From CAVQND01 sp049518415 (GTDB taxonomy: Bacteria > Verrucomicrobiota > Verrucomicrobiia > Limisphaerales > UBA8199): DNA of 64,000 bases. Shown in pieces: positions 42,276-51,494 of this stretch; the first letter of the stretch is position 1; each line of letters begins with the position of its first letter. The stretch spans positions 23,440 to 87,439 of the forward strand of contig JBEKRX010000071.1 of the NCBI GenBank assembly GCA_049518415.1, given 5' to 3'. The notes beneath the pieces were generated by a model. The model was given only the letters and a program-made list of their open reading frames with translations. It had not been told where the DNA came from and ran no database searches. Made by a program: the position numbers and the translations under genes.

Positions 42276-43487
42276 ATGGATTTGGATGCACTGGTGAGTC
42301 TGGCGCTGAATAACGGGGCCAGCGATTTGCACCTCGAGGCCGGGTTGCCGGCCGCGCTGCGGATTCGCGGCGCGCTCCGCACGGTGGGCGAGCCCATCGC
42401 GGGCGGAGTCCTGCTCGAAATGGCCCGGGCCGCGATCGGCGAGGAACAATGGGCGCGGTTCCTGGAGCGGCGCTCCTTCGATTTCTCAAAGACCATTCAT
42501 GGCGTCCGCTGCCGGATTAACGTCCTGCAAACTTCGCACGGGGTGGGCTTTGCGATTCGACTGCTGGCCACCTTCCAGGCGACGGTGGAGAAGTTGAACT
42601 TGCATCCCGACCTCAAGAAGCTGGTCACCCCGACCCATGGCTTGGTCCTGGTCAGCGGTCCGACCGGCTGCGGCAAGTCTTCCACCCTGGCGGCGTTGAT
42701 CCAGGAAATCAACCTGACCGACACGCGGCACATCGTGACCATTGAAAGCCCGATCGAGTACACCTTCCGCCCCCGCCGGGCCTACATCCGGCAGCGGGAG
42801 GTGGGGCGGGACACGCCGAGTTTCGAGCAGGCGCTGCTGGACGCCTTGCGGGAAGACCCGGACGTGCTCATGGTCGGGGAGATGCGGGACCCGGAAACTA
42901 TGCGGCTGACCTTGAGCGCCTCCGAGACCGGCCATCTGGTGCTGGCCACGGTCCATTCCGCCACTTGCGCCGAGGCCCTCCAGCGCGTGGTCTCGGCCTT
43001 CCCGGCCGAGATTCAGAGCAGCGTGGCGGGGCAACTGGCCGATTGCCTGCTGGGGGTCATCTCCCAGCGGCTGCACTTCCGGGCCGACCTGAAGATCCGC
43101 GTGCCAGAGTGCGAAATCCTCATGGCCTCGCACGCGGTCAAGAATTTCATCCGCAACCGGGATTTCTTCAAAATCATCTCCGCCCTGGAAACCGGCGCCG
43201 AGCACGGCATGTGGACTTTCCAACGCTACCGGAACTGGCTGGACAACCGCACGAACTGGTCCATCCCCGGCCAGAGCCCCGAGGCGCCGGACAGCGAGTC
43301 GGCCGAAGCCCCGGCGCCCGCCCCGGGCCTGCCGGCCTTCCCCATCACGCCCAAGGCTGCCGGGCCGGAGAAGAGGCCCGGGCCCACGCCGTCGCTCCCG
43401 GCCCCCAAGCACCCCGCCCGGATCGAAATCGAGCCTGCCGACAGCGAGTTTGGAAGAATCCTCAAACGCCCCGGGGAGCAGTCATGA
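42276..43487 (+). CDS. PilT-like twitching-motility ATPase
   Basis: 403 residues from ATG 42276. This is a type II/IV secretion-superfamily ATPase like PilT/PilU, which retracts type IV pili. Motifs: SDLHLEAGLPAALRIRGALR near residue 15, Walker A SGPTGCGKSSTLAAL near 127, the Asp box IVTIESPIEYTF, Walker B DPDVLMVGEMRD near 192 and the His box TGHLVLATVHSATCAEAL. The C-terminal 75 residues form an unusual Pro/Ala-rich tail. No other pilus gene is adjacent, but a pseudopilin-like gene is in the window. The stop overlaps the next start (ATGA), so it is coupled to a lipoprotein with an SLBB-like domain. Confidence 0.92.
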   Translation: MDLDALVSLALNNGASDLHLEAGLPAALRIRGALRTVGEPIAGGVLLEMARAAIGEEQWARFLERRSFDFSKTIHGVRCRINVLQTSHGVGFAIRLLATFQATVEKLNLHPDLKKLVTPTHGLVLVSGPTGCGKSSTLAALIQEINLTDTRHIVTIESPIEYTFRPRRAYIRQREVGRDTPSFEQALLDALREDPDVLMVGEMRDPETMRLTLSASETGHLVLATVHSATCAEALQRVVSAFPAEIQSSVAGQLADCLLGVISQRLHFRADLKIRVPECEILMASHAVKNFIRNRDFFKIISALETGAEHGMWTFQRYRNWLDNRTNWSIPGQSPEAPDSESAEAPAPAPGLPAFPITPKAAGPEKRPGPTPSLPAPKHPARIEIEPADSEFGRILKRPGEQS

Positions 43488-44023
43488 ACTGGAGGCCAGG
43501 CAACTGGAGAAGAAACCTGACCCGAATACTTACGGGCGGGGTCAGAAGCATCCGGACATCGCCTCGACCTGAAATCCAAACTCCGAAGGCCGCCTGCCTG
43601 CCGCGCTGCGAAATATCCAGCTTGACGGTGCGGGCCGCGGCCTTGGTTTCCCTCGCTCTCTGGCTGGCCTGTGCCCTCGCCGGCTGCGTCACCAAAGCCC
43701 AAGCCAAAGCCCAGGCCCGCGTCGCCTACCTGGCCGGCCAGCAGGAAGCCCTGACCCGTTTGCAGCAAGCCCAAGCCCAGGGACCAAGTGTCAGGATCAA
43801 CGGCCCGGTCAGAAACCCGGTTGTCCCCTGGACCCGGGGGCTAACCCTGATGAAGGCCATCGTGGCCGCAGAATACCAAGGCGCCAGCGACCCCGCCGAG
43901 ATCATCTTGCTGCACCGCGGCCTGGCCCGGCGCCTGGACGTGAAGCAACTGCTGGACGGAGAAGACGTGCCGTTGGAGCCGGGTGACGTGGTGCAGCTCG
44001 TGCCGACGCAGCCCAAGCGGTAG
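43484..44023 (+). CDS. Lipoprotein with SLBB-like domain, coupled to PilT-like gene
   Basis: 179 residues. A long basic N-terminus (about 45 residues, partly repeat-like) precedes a lipoprotein signal ALVSLALWLACALAGC with lipobox cysteine near residue 68. After an Ala/Gln-rich helix (TKAQAKAQARVAYLAGQQEA) comes a compact domain SVRINGPVRNPVVPWTRGLT, then LMKAIVAAEYQGASDPAEI and LEPGDVVQLVP, the layout of an SLBB domain of polysaccharide-export proteins (normally V.V.GEV..PG....TL.DAI). The start may be at an internal codon nearer the lipobox. The ATGA overlap ties it to the PilT-like ATPase, an odd pairing. Function inferred only as envelope ligand-binding. Confidence 0.75.
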   Translation: MNWRPGNWRRNLTRILTGGVRSIRTSPRPEIQTPKAACLPRCEISSLTVRAAALVSLALWLACALAGCVTKAQAKAQARVAYLAGQQEALTRLQQAQAQGPSVRINGPVRNPVVPWTRGLTLMKAIVAAEYQGASDPAEIILLHRGLARRLDVKQLLDGEDVPLEPGDVVQLVPTQPKR

Positions 44024-44494
44024 GGAGGCCTTCCACCTGCCTGCCGGCGGGCAGGCCGCCTCGGCGGCAGCGGTGCGAAGCCCGGGGGAGTGCGCCAGGC
44101 CTGCCTTGAAAAGTTGTTAGGCTTGGAACTAGAGTTATTGACCGGTAAAACTCGTTGCAATCAGGTCAAGTTTCGCTGCGATTGCAAGAGTGCGCTGAGC
44201 CAGCGCTTCTTTGAGGTGAATTGAGAATTGAGGATTGAAAAACGATCGTTGGTTATTGAAGAACGCCCGCGGATGACGCCGCATGAACTTTCGGACTGCG
44301 GACTCAATGACCAATAACCAATACTCAATGCTCAATGCTCAATGAATCCCCCATCCCTTCCAGGGATACCACTTCGCATGAAAATGACGCTCTTGTTCCT
44401 TTGCAACGCGTCACGCGGCTATTTTCGGGGTAATCCCGATTCCGAATCCCGATTCCGAATCGGGATTCCAGAGGCGGTCTGCGGCGCAGCCTCG
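44024..44494. repeat. Repeat-rich gap after the SLBB lipoprotein
   Basis: 471 bp without a gene. Contents: an inverted repeat cctgcc-ggc-gggcagg (about 44038-44054); the family E module aaaactcgttgcaatcaggt with gctgcgattgcaagagtgcg (44150-44215); short tandem gaattgag/gattgaa and tcaatgctcaatgctcaatg units (44218-44345); and two head-to-tail palindrome copies tcccgattccgaa (44434-44465), followed by ggcgcagcctcgcta, also seen at 56500. Confidence 0.85.
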
Positions 44495-45712
44495 CTAGGG
44501 TAATTGCAGCCACACGTCAACCCTGGGCGTTTCCCAGTTGTACGGTTTGTCCAGAATATCCATCCGGCCATCGCCGTTGAGATCGGCCACGCGGGCTTCG
44601 TGAAAGCCGATGCCGGTGGCAAACACGGTCTTGCGGAAATGTCCCTGGCCGTCGCCGTAGAAGATCCAGGCAGTGGCATTGGGGTGGTCGGGTGTTTTGG
44701 CCGACTCGGTCCACTTGGCCATTTCGGCCGCGAAGATGTCCAGGTGCCCGTCGCCGTCAATGTCCGCCACTTGCAGGCTGTGGCCGTGCACCATGTCGCG
44801 CTCCAGCAGGTCGTGGCCGACCCAGGCGCGGGTGTCTTCCGGGTTGCCCAGGCATTCATACCAACGGAGCGGTCCCACGCCATCGCCGGGGGCGATGACG
44901 ACCTGGGCAAACTTGCCCGGCTTGAACCTGGCGGCGGCAATGCGCCCGCCGATGGCGGCGATTTGAATGGGCGTGAATTGTTTGCCGCCGCGGTGCTTGA
45001 ACCAGAGGTTGCCGGCCAGCAGGTCCACCTTGCCGTCGCCATCCACGTCGCAGGCGGCCATGCCTTCGGGGTACTTGAAGGCGGTGTTCCGCCCCTCGCC
45101 GGCTGCGCCGGAGAAGATCTCGAGCAACGGCCAGGTCTCGGCCCGGCGCGGGTCAGCGGGAATCTCGGCCAGGAAGATCTTTTTGGCGCCCTGGTTCCAA
45201 AAGGCCAATTGCGGCCTGCCGGTGCCGAGGAAATCGCCGAAGACCTGGTCGTGATGCTGGGTGGCGCCGCCTTTCTTGATGGTATGCCGCTTCCAGGGGA
45301 TGCGCGGGTCGAAGTTCGGATACGGATTCTCCCACCACCAGACTTCGTCGCTCTGCCAATCGCCGCCAAAGACCAGGTCCGGGTTGCCGTCGCCGTCGAT
45401 GTCGAAGACCGCGCCGCCGGCCTCCACGGTGAGGTAATTGGTCTCGATCACATAACGGTCCCACCCTGTGGCCGTGCGCCGGTACCAAACCAAAGCGGGC
45501 GCCACCTGCCGAAAACTGAGGACGAAGTCATTGGTCCCGTCTTTGTCGAGGTCCGCGACAATCGCCCCGGTTTGCTGGGTCGAGGGGCCCGGGACGGGCA
45601 GATCGCCGGTGGCGCTGGACAGATGTTTCCAATGCGGCTCGGCGCCCTCCTGGGCGCCCAGAACGGCGCTCAGCATACCGAGCAAAGCCACAACCGCAGT
45701 GAGTTGCTTCAT
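44495..45712 (-). CDS. Exported FG-GAP/VCBS-repeat protein
   Basis: 405 residues. A signal peptide (LTAVVALLGMLSAVLGA) is followed by seven or so FG-GAP/VCBS units with calcium-binding DxDGDGxxD loops: ADLDKDGTNDFVLSF, FDIDGDGNPDLVFGGDWQ, CDVDGDGKVDLLAGNLWF, ADIDGDGHLDIFAAEMAK and ADLNGDGRMDILDKPYNW. This forms an integrin-like beta-propeller, exported and calcium-bound. Such proteins are common in Verrucomicrobiota and Planctomycetota; the ligand is unknown. Monocistronic on the minus strand. Confidence 0.92.
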   Translation of the reverse strand: MKQLTAVVALLGMLSAVLGAQEGAEPHWKHLSSATGDLPVPGPSTQQTGAIVADLDKDGTNDFVLSFRQVAPALVWYRRTATGWDRYVIETNYLTVEAGGAVFDIDGDGNPDLVFGGDWQSDEVWWWENPYPNFDPRIPWKRHTIKKGGATQHHDQVFGDFLGTGRPQLAFWNQGAKKIFLAEIPADPRRAETWPLLEIFSGAAGEGRNTAFKYPEGMAACDVDGDGKVDLLAGNLWFKHRGGKQFTPIQIAAIGGRIAAARFKPGKFAQVVIAPGDGVGPLRWYECLGNPEDTRAWVGHDLLERDMVHGHSLQVADIDGDGHLDIFAAEMAKWTESAKTPDHPNATAWIFYGDGQGHFRKTVFATGIGFHEARVADLNGDGRMDILDKPYNWETPRVDVWLQLP

Positions 45713-46250
45713 GGCGACTGCTCATAGCCGGAGCCAGGAGGTTTGGCAAGCCAGGAAGGGGCGCCCGCCCTTCTCCGGGCGCAAGACGGAATTCTTCGCT
45801 GCCGCCCCGCAGGGCGGTGCGGCGTCCCGAATGCGGTTCCTGGCACCTGGCATACGCGTCAAGCTAAGCCGCTGCTCGAAATTTTCGACACGCTCGCCGC
45901 GCTGGCGCACTGGCGCAGCGGGCCAGGAAATAGTTTTTTGCTCCGGCAGGAGCTTCTGAGAATAGCCCGGCGCTTCAGCGCCGGGTGGGACGCCCAGGGA
46001 GCCCGGCGTCCCGGAAGGACGCATGAGACTCATCTGGGCCCGTTCAGCCGTCCCTCCGGGACGGGCTGAGGTTAGCGCTGCCCTCTCCCGGCGTTGAAAC
46101 GCCGGGCTATTGTCGAGTGTCCCTCCGGGACAAACCCGGGTGCGTCTGGCGTGGAGCGCTTGGCTTGACGCATATGGGACACGTCGGGACATTTATGCGG
46201 CAGGAGTGCGCGCCGGAAGGAATCCGTCGTGCGCCCCGCCCTGCTCCGGG
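45713..46250. repeat. Composite palindromic repeat region, no gene
   Basis: 538 bp. From about 45965: ccggcgcttcagcgccgg, then gtccctccgggac-type palindromes (two), then cccggcgttgaaacgccggg, then gctattgtcgagtgtccctc. Hairpins follow each other for about 180 bp. A shorter relative (gctattgtcgtcctggccct) lies at 10174-10193. The first 250 bp show no structure I can name. Confidence 0.75.
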
Positions 46251-48809
46251 CTATGGCTTCGACCTTGCTATCGCCGTCCGGTAGTAAGTGTCGTCGTGCT
46301 TCTGCTTCCAGCCGTCGGCGGGGGCCTGGAGGGCCGGGCGGTGCCGGGCCCACATCTCGTTGACGAAGGCATCCCAGGCCTGGCCTTGGCGCGCCCATTC
46401 CTTGTCATGGTCATGGCCGGTCGCCTCCTTGATCGTTTTGACGAAGGCCGCGTCGTTCTCGCCCATCCAGCGGTCCACATAATCAAAGAAGGCGTCGTGG
46501 TCCCAGGCCGGTTCGGCGTGCAGGAGCCTGAGGGCCAGGGCCTGGGCCACCCAGCCCACACTAGTGCAGCAGCGGCGATAGCTCTCGCTGGTGTTCTGGC
46601 CCTCCTTCCATTCCGAGGGCGGCCGGTGCTCGTAAGGTCCCCACTCCTGGCCGCGGACGCGGTCGCGGCCGACACCCGTGGCCGCGTCGATGCCCGAGTG
46701 CCCGGCGAAAACGACCTTCGCTCCGGTCCAGCAATCGCCGTAAGCGGTTTGCTCATCTTCGCCGAAGCTGACGGTGGGAAAGGACTTGTGGAGGTTGGCC
46801 AATTGCTCGTCGCCCAGGAGCAGGCCGGCGAAGACGATGGGCAGCTTGCGCCCGCTGCCGTGTCCGCCCCAGCCGGTCCAGCCGGGATGGCCGGCGCGGA
46901 CCATGCCGCCCAGGTCGAGGCCGACCTGCACGAAGTTGATGAGCAGCGGCTCCTTCTGCTCGGGCGGCAAGTCGGCGCACAGCAGCAAGGCCGAAAGGCC
47001 CGCGACCCGCCCGTACTCCAGCCCGTATTGCGGCATGTTCTCCACCGGCTCCTCGAATCCGAAAAAGCAAGTGCCGACCCAGGGCCGCTGGGTGAATCGG
47101 ACGTACTGCCGCACCTTGGGGAGGCTGGGCGTCACGGCGGCGGCGGGCAGTTGCTCGCGCTTGAGGTCGCGGGCCAGGTAGATGCGCTGCTGCCGGTCGC
47201 AAAAGGCTGGCCGGAAGGCGTCCGCCGGCTGCGGGCCGCTGACGCAGGTCAGGACCGCGGCGGCGCGGAGCGGGCTGCTGTCCTCGACCCCGCGCTCAAT
47301 CTTGTTTCGCAATTGGGCGTGGAGCACCAGGCCTTTGGGCATGCTGATGGTCGAGACGAGGGAATCGCCGGGCTTGAGGGCCACCGGCAGCTTCTGGACG
47401 AGCGAAGGGTCGAACCAGTTCCGGACCCCGCTGTCGTAGGCGACGCGCATTAGGGCGGGCGGGTTGAGCATGAAGCCGTTGCGGACGCGCTGCTCCTCTT
47501 TGCGCTCTTTGTCGAGCTGGTCCAATTCGCGCCTGGGAATCTCGCGGCCGTAGAGCGGCTTGGGGTCGATGGCCCGGACGGTCGCCGGCCCCACGACGTA
47601 CCAGTCGCCGTTGATGAAATGGCCGACTCGCGCGGGCTGCGCGAAGGACCAGGTGATCCCGTATTGCGAGACGCTTTCCTGGAGCGGGAGGTCCTCGAGG
47701 CTGGGGGTCAAGGGGGCGTTGCTGACGGTGTAAATGGCCGCCGGGCGGCTGAGGGTGGTGTCCGCCGCCACGACGCTCTCCGCGTAAGGATCGGCTTCGC
47801 GTGGAGCGACCATCTGTTTGACCGGTCCGCCCAGCGTGACGGCCAGGTCGGCCAGCCAAATCGCCTGCGCGTTGCCCTGGCCGGCGTCGCCCCAGACCGC
47901 GAAGGCGCTGAATCCCTTGAGGCCCGTTTTGGTCGGGTCCACCGCAGTGACCTCCTGGTCATTGTGGGAAATCTGGAGGCCGTCGTCGGGGTCGAAATCG
48001 AAGGTCCATTTGTGCCAGCCGGCGGGGGCGCGCTTGACGCCCAGCCAGAACAACCGGTCAAACCAATCCTTGCCGTCGCAAGCCGTAGCCGTGTAGCCCT
48101 CGTTTCCGCCGAGATAGCTGGCGTAAAGGATACCGGCTGCCAGCAGGCGTCCGTCGCTCTGCACCAGGCCCCAGCGCGGGCCGAGGCGCGAGGCCTTGGC
48201 GTCTGCCGGCGTGGCGCCATCGTCGTAAACCCAGAGTTCGACCTTGCCCGACCCGTCCTGGTCACGGAGTTTGAGCAGGGCCTTGCCGCCCGGGCCGACC
48301 TTGAGCGAGCCGCCCTTGCCCTGGCGGCTCTTGGCCGCATCCACCGCCACGTCCCCGGCCAGGGCCCAACCGGCCAGCGCCTCCTGGCTCTCAAAGCTCA
48401 TCTGCCTGGCCGGCTCGCCGGCCGGCTTGGCCGGGGTCTCCTGGCCCCGGGCCGGCCCCCCCAGCGCCAACACCGTGGCCAGGGTCAGGCCGGGGACGAA
48501 TAACTGCTTAGCGCGGCGCAGCCGCAACCAGAGTCCGGCGAGAATTCCCTCCTCAGGGCCGCAACGGGAGCCTTCCCCCGCCGCGCTGGAAAGCGGCGCT
48601 CCGCGCCGCAGCGGATTGGTGGGGAAACGCTTTGCGCACCCGCACAGAAAATCGTCCCCAGACGAGCCGATGCCGAGAGATAATAATATAGCAGTCCGCT
48701 TCGGCCGGTAGCCGGGGGTGTGGAAAGACGGGGTCAACAAGGTTGTGTGGTCCTGGTTTTGCGTCATAGGTAGATTCCAAGCTGAATTTCGCGTCCGGTC
48801 AAGCCGCAT
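46251..48809 (-). CDS. Large exported protein of unknown function
   Basis: Up to 852 residues from ATG 48809, but the first 100 are doubtful because they run through repeat F. The real secretion signal is likely FVPGLTLATVLALGGPARGQ near residue 110. After it come a jelly-roll-like beta region (MSFESQEALAGWALAGDVAV, WTFDFDPDDGLQISHNDQE) and a long, mainly helical C-terminal half with conserved-looking motifs GWTGWGGHGSGRKLP, SFPTVSFGEDEQTAYGDCWT and ESYRRCCTSVGWVAQALALR. The helical part could be an alpha/alpha-barrel polysaccharide-active fold, but no catalytic motif was recognised. The gene is followed by a 500 bp palindrome-rich gap. Confidence 0.75.
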   Translation of the reverse strand: MRLDRTRNSAWNLPMTQNQDHTTLLTPSFHTPGYRPKRTAILLSLGIGSSGDDFLCGCAKRFPTNPLRRGAPLSSAAGEGSRCGPEEGILAGLWLRLRRAKQLFVPGLTLATVLALGGPARGQETPAKPAGEPARQMSFESQEALAGWALAGDVAVDAAKSRQGKGGSLKVGPGGKALLKLRDQDGSGKVELWVYDDGATPADAKASRLGPRWGLVQSDGRLLAAGILYASYLGGNEGYTATACDGKDWFDRLFWLGVKRAPAGWHKWTFDFDPDDGLQISHNDQEVTAVDPTKTGLKGFSAFAVWGDAGQGNAQAIWLADLAVTLGGPVKQMVAPREADPYAESVVAADTTLSRPAAIYTVSNAPLTPSLEDLPLQESVSQYGITWSFAQPARVGHFINGDWYVVGPATVRAIDPKPLYGREIPRRELDQLDKERKEEQRVRNGFMLNPPALMRVAYDSGVRNWFDPSLVQKLPVALKPGDSLVSTISMPKGLVLHAQLRNKIERGVEDSSPLRAAAVLTCVSGPQPADAFRPAFCDRQQRIYLARDLKREQLPAAAVTPSLPKVRQYVRFTQRPWVGTCFFGFEEPVENMPQYGLEYGRVAGLSALLLCADLPPEQKEPLLINFVQVGLDLGGMVRAGHPGWTGWGGHGSGRKLPIVFAGLLLGDEQLANLHKSFPTVSFGEDEQTAYGDCWTGAKVVFAGHSGIDAATGVGRDRVRGQEWGPYEHRPPSEWKEGQNTSESYRRCCTSVGWVAQALALRLLHAEPAWDHDAFFDYVDRWMGENDAAFVKTIKEATGHDHDKEWARQGQAWDAFVNEMWARHRPALQAPADGWKQKHDDTYYRTAIARSKP
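48507..48620 (-). repeat. Interspersed repeat family F, copy 2 (inside the large exported ORF)
   Basis: Inverted copy of 24716-24830. On this strand it encodes about 40 residues (around GAPLSSAAGEGSRCGPEEG) directly before the secretion signal of the exported protein. It keeps an open frame, so the annotated N-terminus may be element-derived. Confidence 0.8.
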
Positions 48810-48903
48810 CTGCTTTTGGCGCCGGAGAAGCTTCTTCCTGTGTGTGCATTTCCAGGGCTGAAAAGAGTTCGCGCCCGGCGCCGGGGCACACTACATTAGC
48901 GCC

Positions 48904-49947
48904 ATGTTCGAGAGGGCAGAACCATCGAAAGCCATGACTTCACCGGCACCCCCGGCGACGATTCCTCAAGGGGGCGTTGAGGGCGCCGAGCCGACCAGGC
49001 CTCGCGCCGAGCACCAGGCGGCGCGGGAGGTTTATCACAAGATAGCCGCCAACATCGCCCGGGTCATGCAGGGCCAGGGGGCCTCCACCCGGAAGCTGCT
49101 GGCGGCGCTGGCCAGCGGCGGCCATGTCCTGCTGGAGGACTTCCCCGGCACGGGCAAGACGACCCTGGCCAAGGCCCTGGCCCGCTCGATTGACGCGCAG
49201 TTCAAGCGCATCCAGTTCACGCCCGACCTGCTGCCCTCGGACATCCTCGGGGTGTCCGTCTTCAGCCAGCGCGACCAGCAGTTCCATTTCCACGAGGGGC
49301 CCGTCTTCACCAGCATCCTGCTGGCCGATGAAATCAACCGCGCTTCGCCCCGGACGCAATCGGCGCTGCTCGAGGCCATGGGCGAGGGCCAGGTGAGCGT
49401 GGATGGGGTGCGCCGCGACCTGGCGGAGCTGTTTTTCGTCATCGCCACGCAGAACCCGGTCGAGTTCCGAGGCACCTACCCATTGCCGGAGGCGCAGATG
49501 GACCGTTTCGCGATGCAGTTCACCCTCGGCTACGTCCTGTCGGCCGAGGAGGTCGCCATCCTGACGGCCCAGGAGTTCCGTCACCCGCTGGATGAACTGC
49601 AGCCCTGCGCCTCGCTGGCGGAACTGCTGGCGCTCAAGGGCGCCGTGCAGCAGGTGCGGATGAGCGACGAACTGAAGCGCTACACGGTGGACCTGGTGGG
49701 CGCCACGCGCGCGGCGCCAGGCGTGCAACTGGGCGCCAGCCCGCGCGCTTCCCTCGCCCTGATGAAAGCGGCGCAGGCCTTGGCCCTGTTTGACGGCCTC
49801 GATTTCGTCGCCCCCGAGCAGGTCCAGGAACTCGCCGTCCCCGTCATCGCCCACCGCCTGGTGATGGAACCGCAGGCCCGCTTCTCGGGCCAAACCGCCC
49901 GGGGCGTGGTGGAAGAGGTGGTCAAGAAGGTCCGGGTGCCGGCGTGA
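48904..49947 (+). CDS. MoxR-family AAA+ ATPase (second copy)
   Basis: 347 residues, with an N-terminal extension of about 35 residues relative to the first copy. Motifs: Walker A LLEDFPGTGKTTLAKALA near residue 83 (canonical, unlike GVPGLAKT in copy one), IQFTPDLLPSDILGVSVF, Walker B ILLADEINRASPRTQSALLE and sensor FFVIATQNPVEFRGTYPLPE. The lid is at 250-347. It begins a three-gene operon with a long DUF58 protein and a transglutaminase, the other common MoxR context. A weak -10 (TACATT, 48892-48897) lies 6 nt before the ATG. Confidence 0.95.
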   Translation: MFERAEPSKAMTSPAPPATIPQGGVEGAEPTRPRAEHQAAREVYHKIAANIARVMQGQGASTRKLLAALASGGHVLLEDFPGTGKTTLAKALARSIDAQFKRIQFTPDLLPSDILGVSVFSQRDQQFHFHEGPVFTSILLADEINRASPRTQSALLEAMGEGQVSVDGVRRDLAELFFVIATQNPVEFRGTYPLPEAQMDRFAMQFTLGYVLSAEEVAILTAQEFRHPLDELQPCASLAELLALKGAVQQVRMSDELKRYTVDLVGATRAAPGVQLGASPRASLALMKAAQALALFDGLDFVAPEQVQELAVPVIAHRLVMEPQARFSGQTARGVVEEVVKKVRVPA

Positions 49948-50138
49948 AGGAGAGCCAGAGGACAGAGGACAGAGGCGAGGGGGCGGCGGGCAGAGGGCAG
50001 AAAGCGAATGCCGAGAACGCAAACAACTCTGGAGCCCGAGAGGCAGGCCGCACCGCTGCCGCCTGGAGCCCACGCCTTTGAATTCCGGGTTTGTTCCCGA
50101 TTTCGCGATTGGGACTTCGGATTTCGGATTTCAATACC
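49948..50138 (+). repeat. Degenerate tandem-repeat spacer between MoxR2 and DUF58
   Basis: Left: agaggacagaggacagagg and gggcagagggcagaaag units (49957-50010). Right: cccgatttcgcgattggga, cttcggatttcggatttc units (50097-50135), ending at the DUF58 ATG. The middle has no clear repeat. This is the equivalent position to the array at 6335-6395 in the first MoxR operon. Confidence 0.8.
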
Positions 50139-51494
50139 ATGAGCCCGATTTTCAAACTCCTCTATCGGCTCTACTGGCTCTGCTCGGGGTCGTGGCACTG
50201 GGCGCAACGGCGGTTTACGCGGCCGGGGCTGGCGTTGCTGGGCGCGCTGCTGGCCGCCATGGGCCTGGGCATGGATACGGACAACAACGTGGATTACCAG
50301 GCCTTCACGCTGCTGCTCGGCCTGTTGGTGGTGGCAGTCGCATGCAGTTGGCCGTTTCGGGCGCGCTTCTCGGCCACCCGCCTGTTGCCCAAGTTCGGCA
50401 CCGCCGGCGCCCCCCTCAACTACACGGTCCTGGTCAGAAACCTGGGCGCCCGCCCCCAGCGGGGCCTGACCCTGCTGGAAAACGTTGCCGACTGGCGGCC
50501 TTCGTTCCAGGAATGGAGGGCGGCCCAGCTTGATGAAGGGAAACAAATCCGCTCGTTCCGCTTCAGCCAGGGCCGGCGCCTGAACCCCTTCAAGGCGGCC
50601 ACCGTGAAGGACGCCGCCGTGCCGCCCGTGCCGCCGCATCAGGAGGTCGAGGTCCGCGTCGAACTCACGCCCTGGCGGCGGGGCCTGCTGCGTTTGAGCG
50701 GCGTGACCCTGGCCAGCCCCGACCCGCTCGGCCTGTTCCGCGCGCTGGCCAAGGTGCCGCTGCCGCAGACGACGCTGATCCTGCCCAAACGCTATCTGCT
50801 GCCGCCCATCGCCCTGCCGGGCAGGCTCAAGTACCAGCAGGGCGGCGTCGCCCTAGCCTCGAGCGTCGGCCAAAGCGACGAGTTCGTGGCCCTGCGCGAC
50901 TACCGCCCTGGCGACCCGATGCGGCACATCCACTGGCGGAGCTGGGCCAGGGCGGGCAAGCCGGTCATCAAGGAGTTCGAGGACGAGTTCTTCGTCCGGC
51001 ACGCCCTGGTGCTGGATACCTTCACCGATTACCTGCACGCCGACGTGTTCGAAGAGGCCGTCTCGGTCGCGGCCTCCTTCGCCTGCACCATCCAAACCCA
51101 AGAGTCGCTCCTTGACCTGTTGTTCGTCGGCCCGGAGTCTTACTGCTTTACGGCGGGACGCGGCCTGGCGCACGCGGACCAAATGCTGGAGGTCCTGGCC
51201 TCGGTGCGGGCCTGCCGGGACCGGCCTTTTTGCGCGCTCGAACACCTGGTGCTCGACCACCTCAACGTGGTCAGCGGCTGTATCTGCGTGCTGGCGGCGT
51301 GGGAGCAGGACCGGCGCCGGTTCGTCGAAAAGCTCAACCTCCTTGGCGTCCCCTTGCTGGTGCTGGTCATCGTGCCGCCGGGCAAGGGCAAGTCCCTCGA
51401 CCCCGGCCCCCTCAGGAGCCAAGCTGACCGGTTCCACGTCCTGGAAGCAGGCCGGATTGAGGCCGGGCTGGCCGCCCTTAACACCCGCTCATGA
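50139..51494 (+). CDS. DUF58-domain membrane protein (MoxR2 operon)
   Basis: 451 residues from ATG 50139. Two N-terminal helices (ALLGALLAAMGLGM and FTLLLGLLVVAVACSWPF, about residues 28-80), a periplasmic-type beta region (NYTVLVRNLGARPQRGLTLL), then the DUF58 signature LRDYRPGDPMRHIHWRSWAR near residue 253 and LVLDTFTDYLH, a degenerate vWA start. This is the long membrane type of DUF58 protein, paired with MoxR and transglutaminase. Stop and next start overlap (ATGA at 51491), so it is coupled. Confidence 0.92.
   Translation: MSPIFKLLYRLYWLCSGSWHWAQRRFTRPGLALLGALLAAMGLGMDTDNNVDYQAFTLLLGLLVVAVACSWPFRARFSATRLLPKFGTAGAPLNYTVLVRNLGARPQRGLTLLENVADWRPSFQEWRAAQLDEGKQIRSFRFSQGRRLNPFKAATVKDAAVPPVPPHQEVEVRVELTPWRRGLLRLSGVTLASPDPLGLFRALAKVPLPQTTLILPKRYLLPPIALPGRLKYQQGGVALASSVGQSDEFVALRDYRPGDPMRHIHWRSWARAGKPVIKEFEDEFFVRHALVLDTFTDYLHADVFEEAVSVAASFACTIQTQESLLDLLFVGPESYCFTAGRGLAHADQMLEVLASVRACRDRPFCALEHLVLDHLNVVSGCICVLAAWEQDRRRFVEKLNLLGVPLLVLVIVPPGKGKSLDPGPLRSQADRFHVLEAGRIEAGLAALNTRS

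Noticed and set aside
46251..48809. Naming the large exported protein a polysaccharide lyase
   Set aside because: The helical C-terminal half suggests an alpha/alpha barrel, but no catalytic motif could be recognised, so no enzyme name is given.
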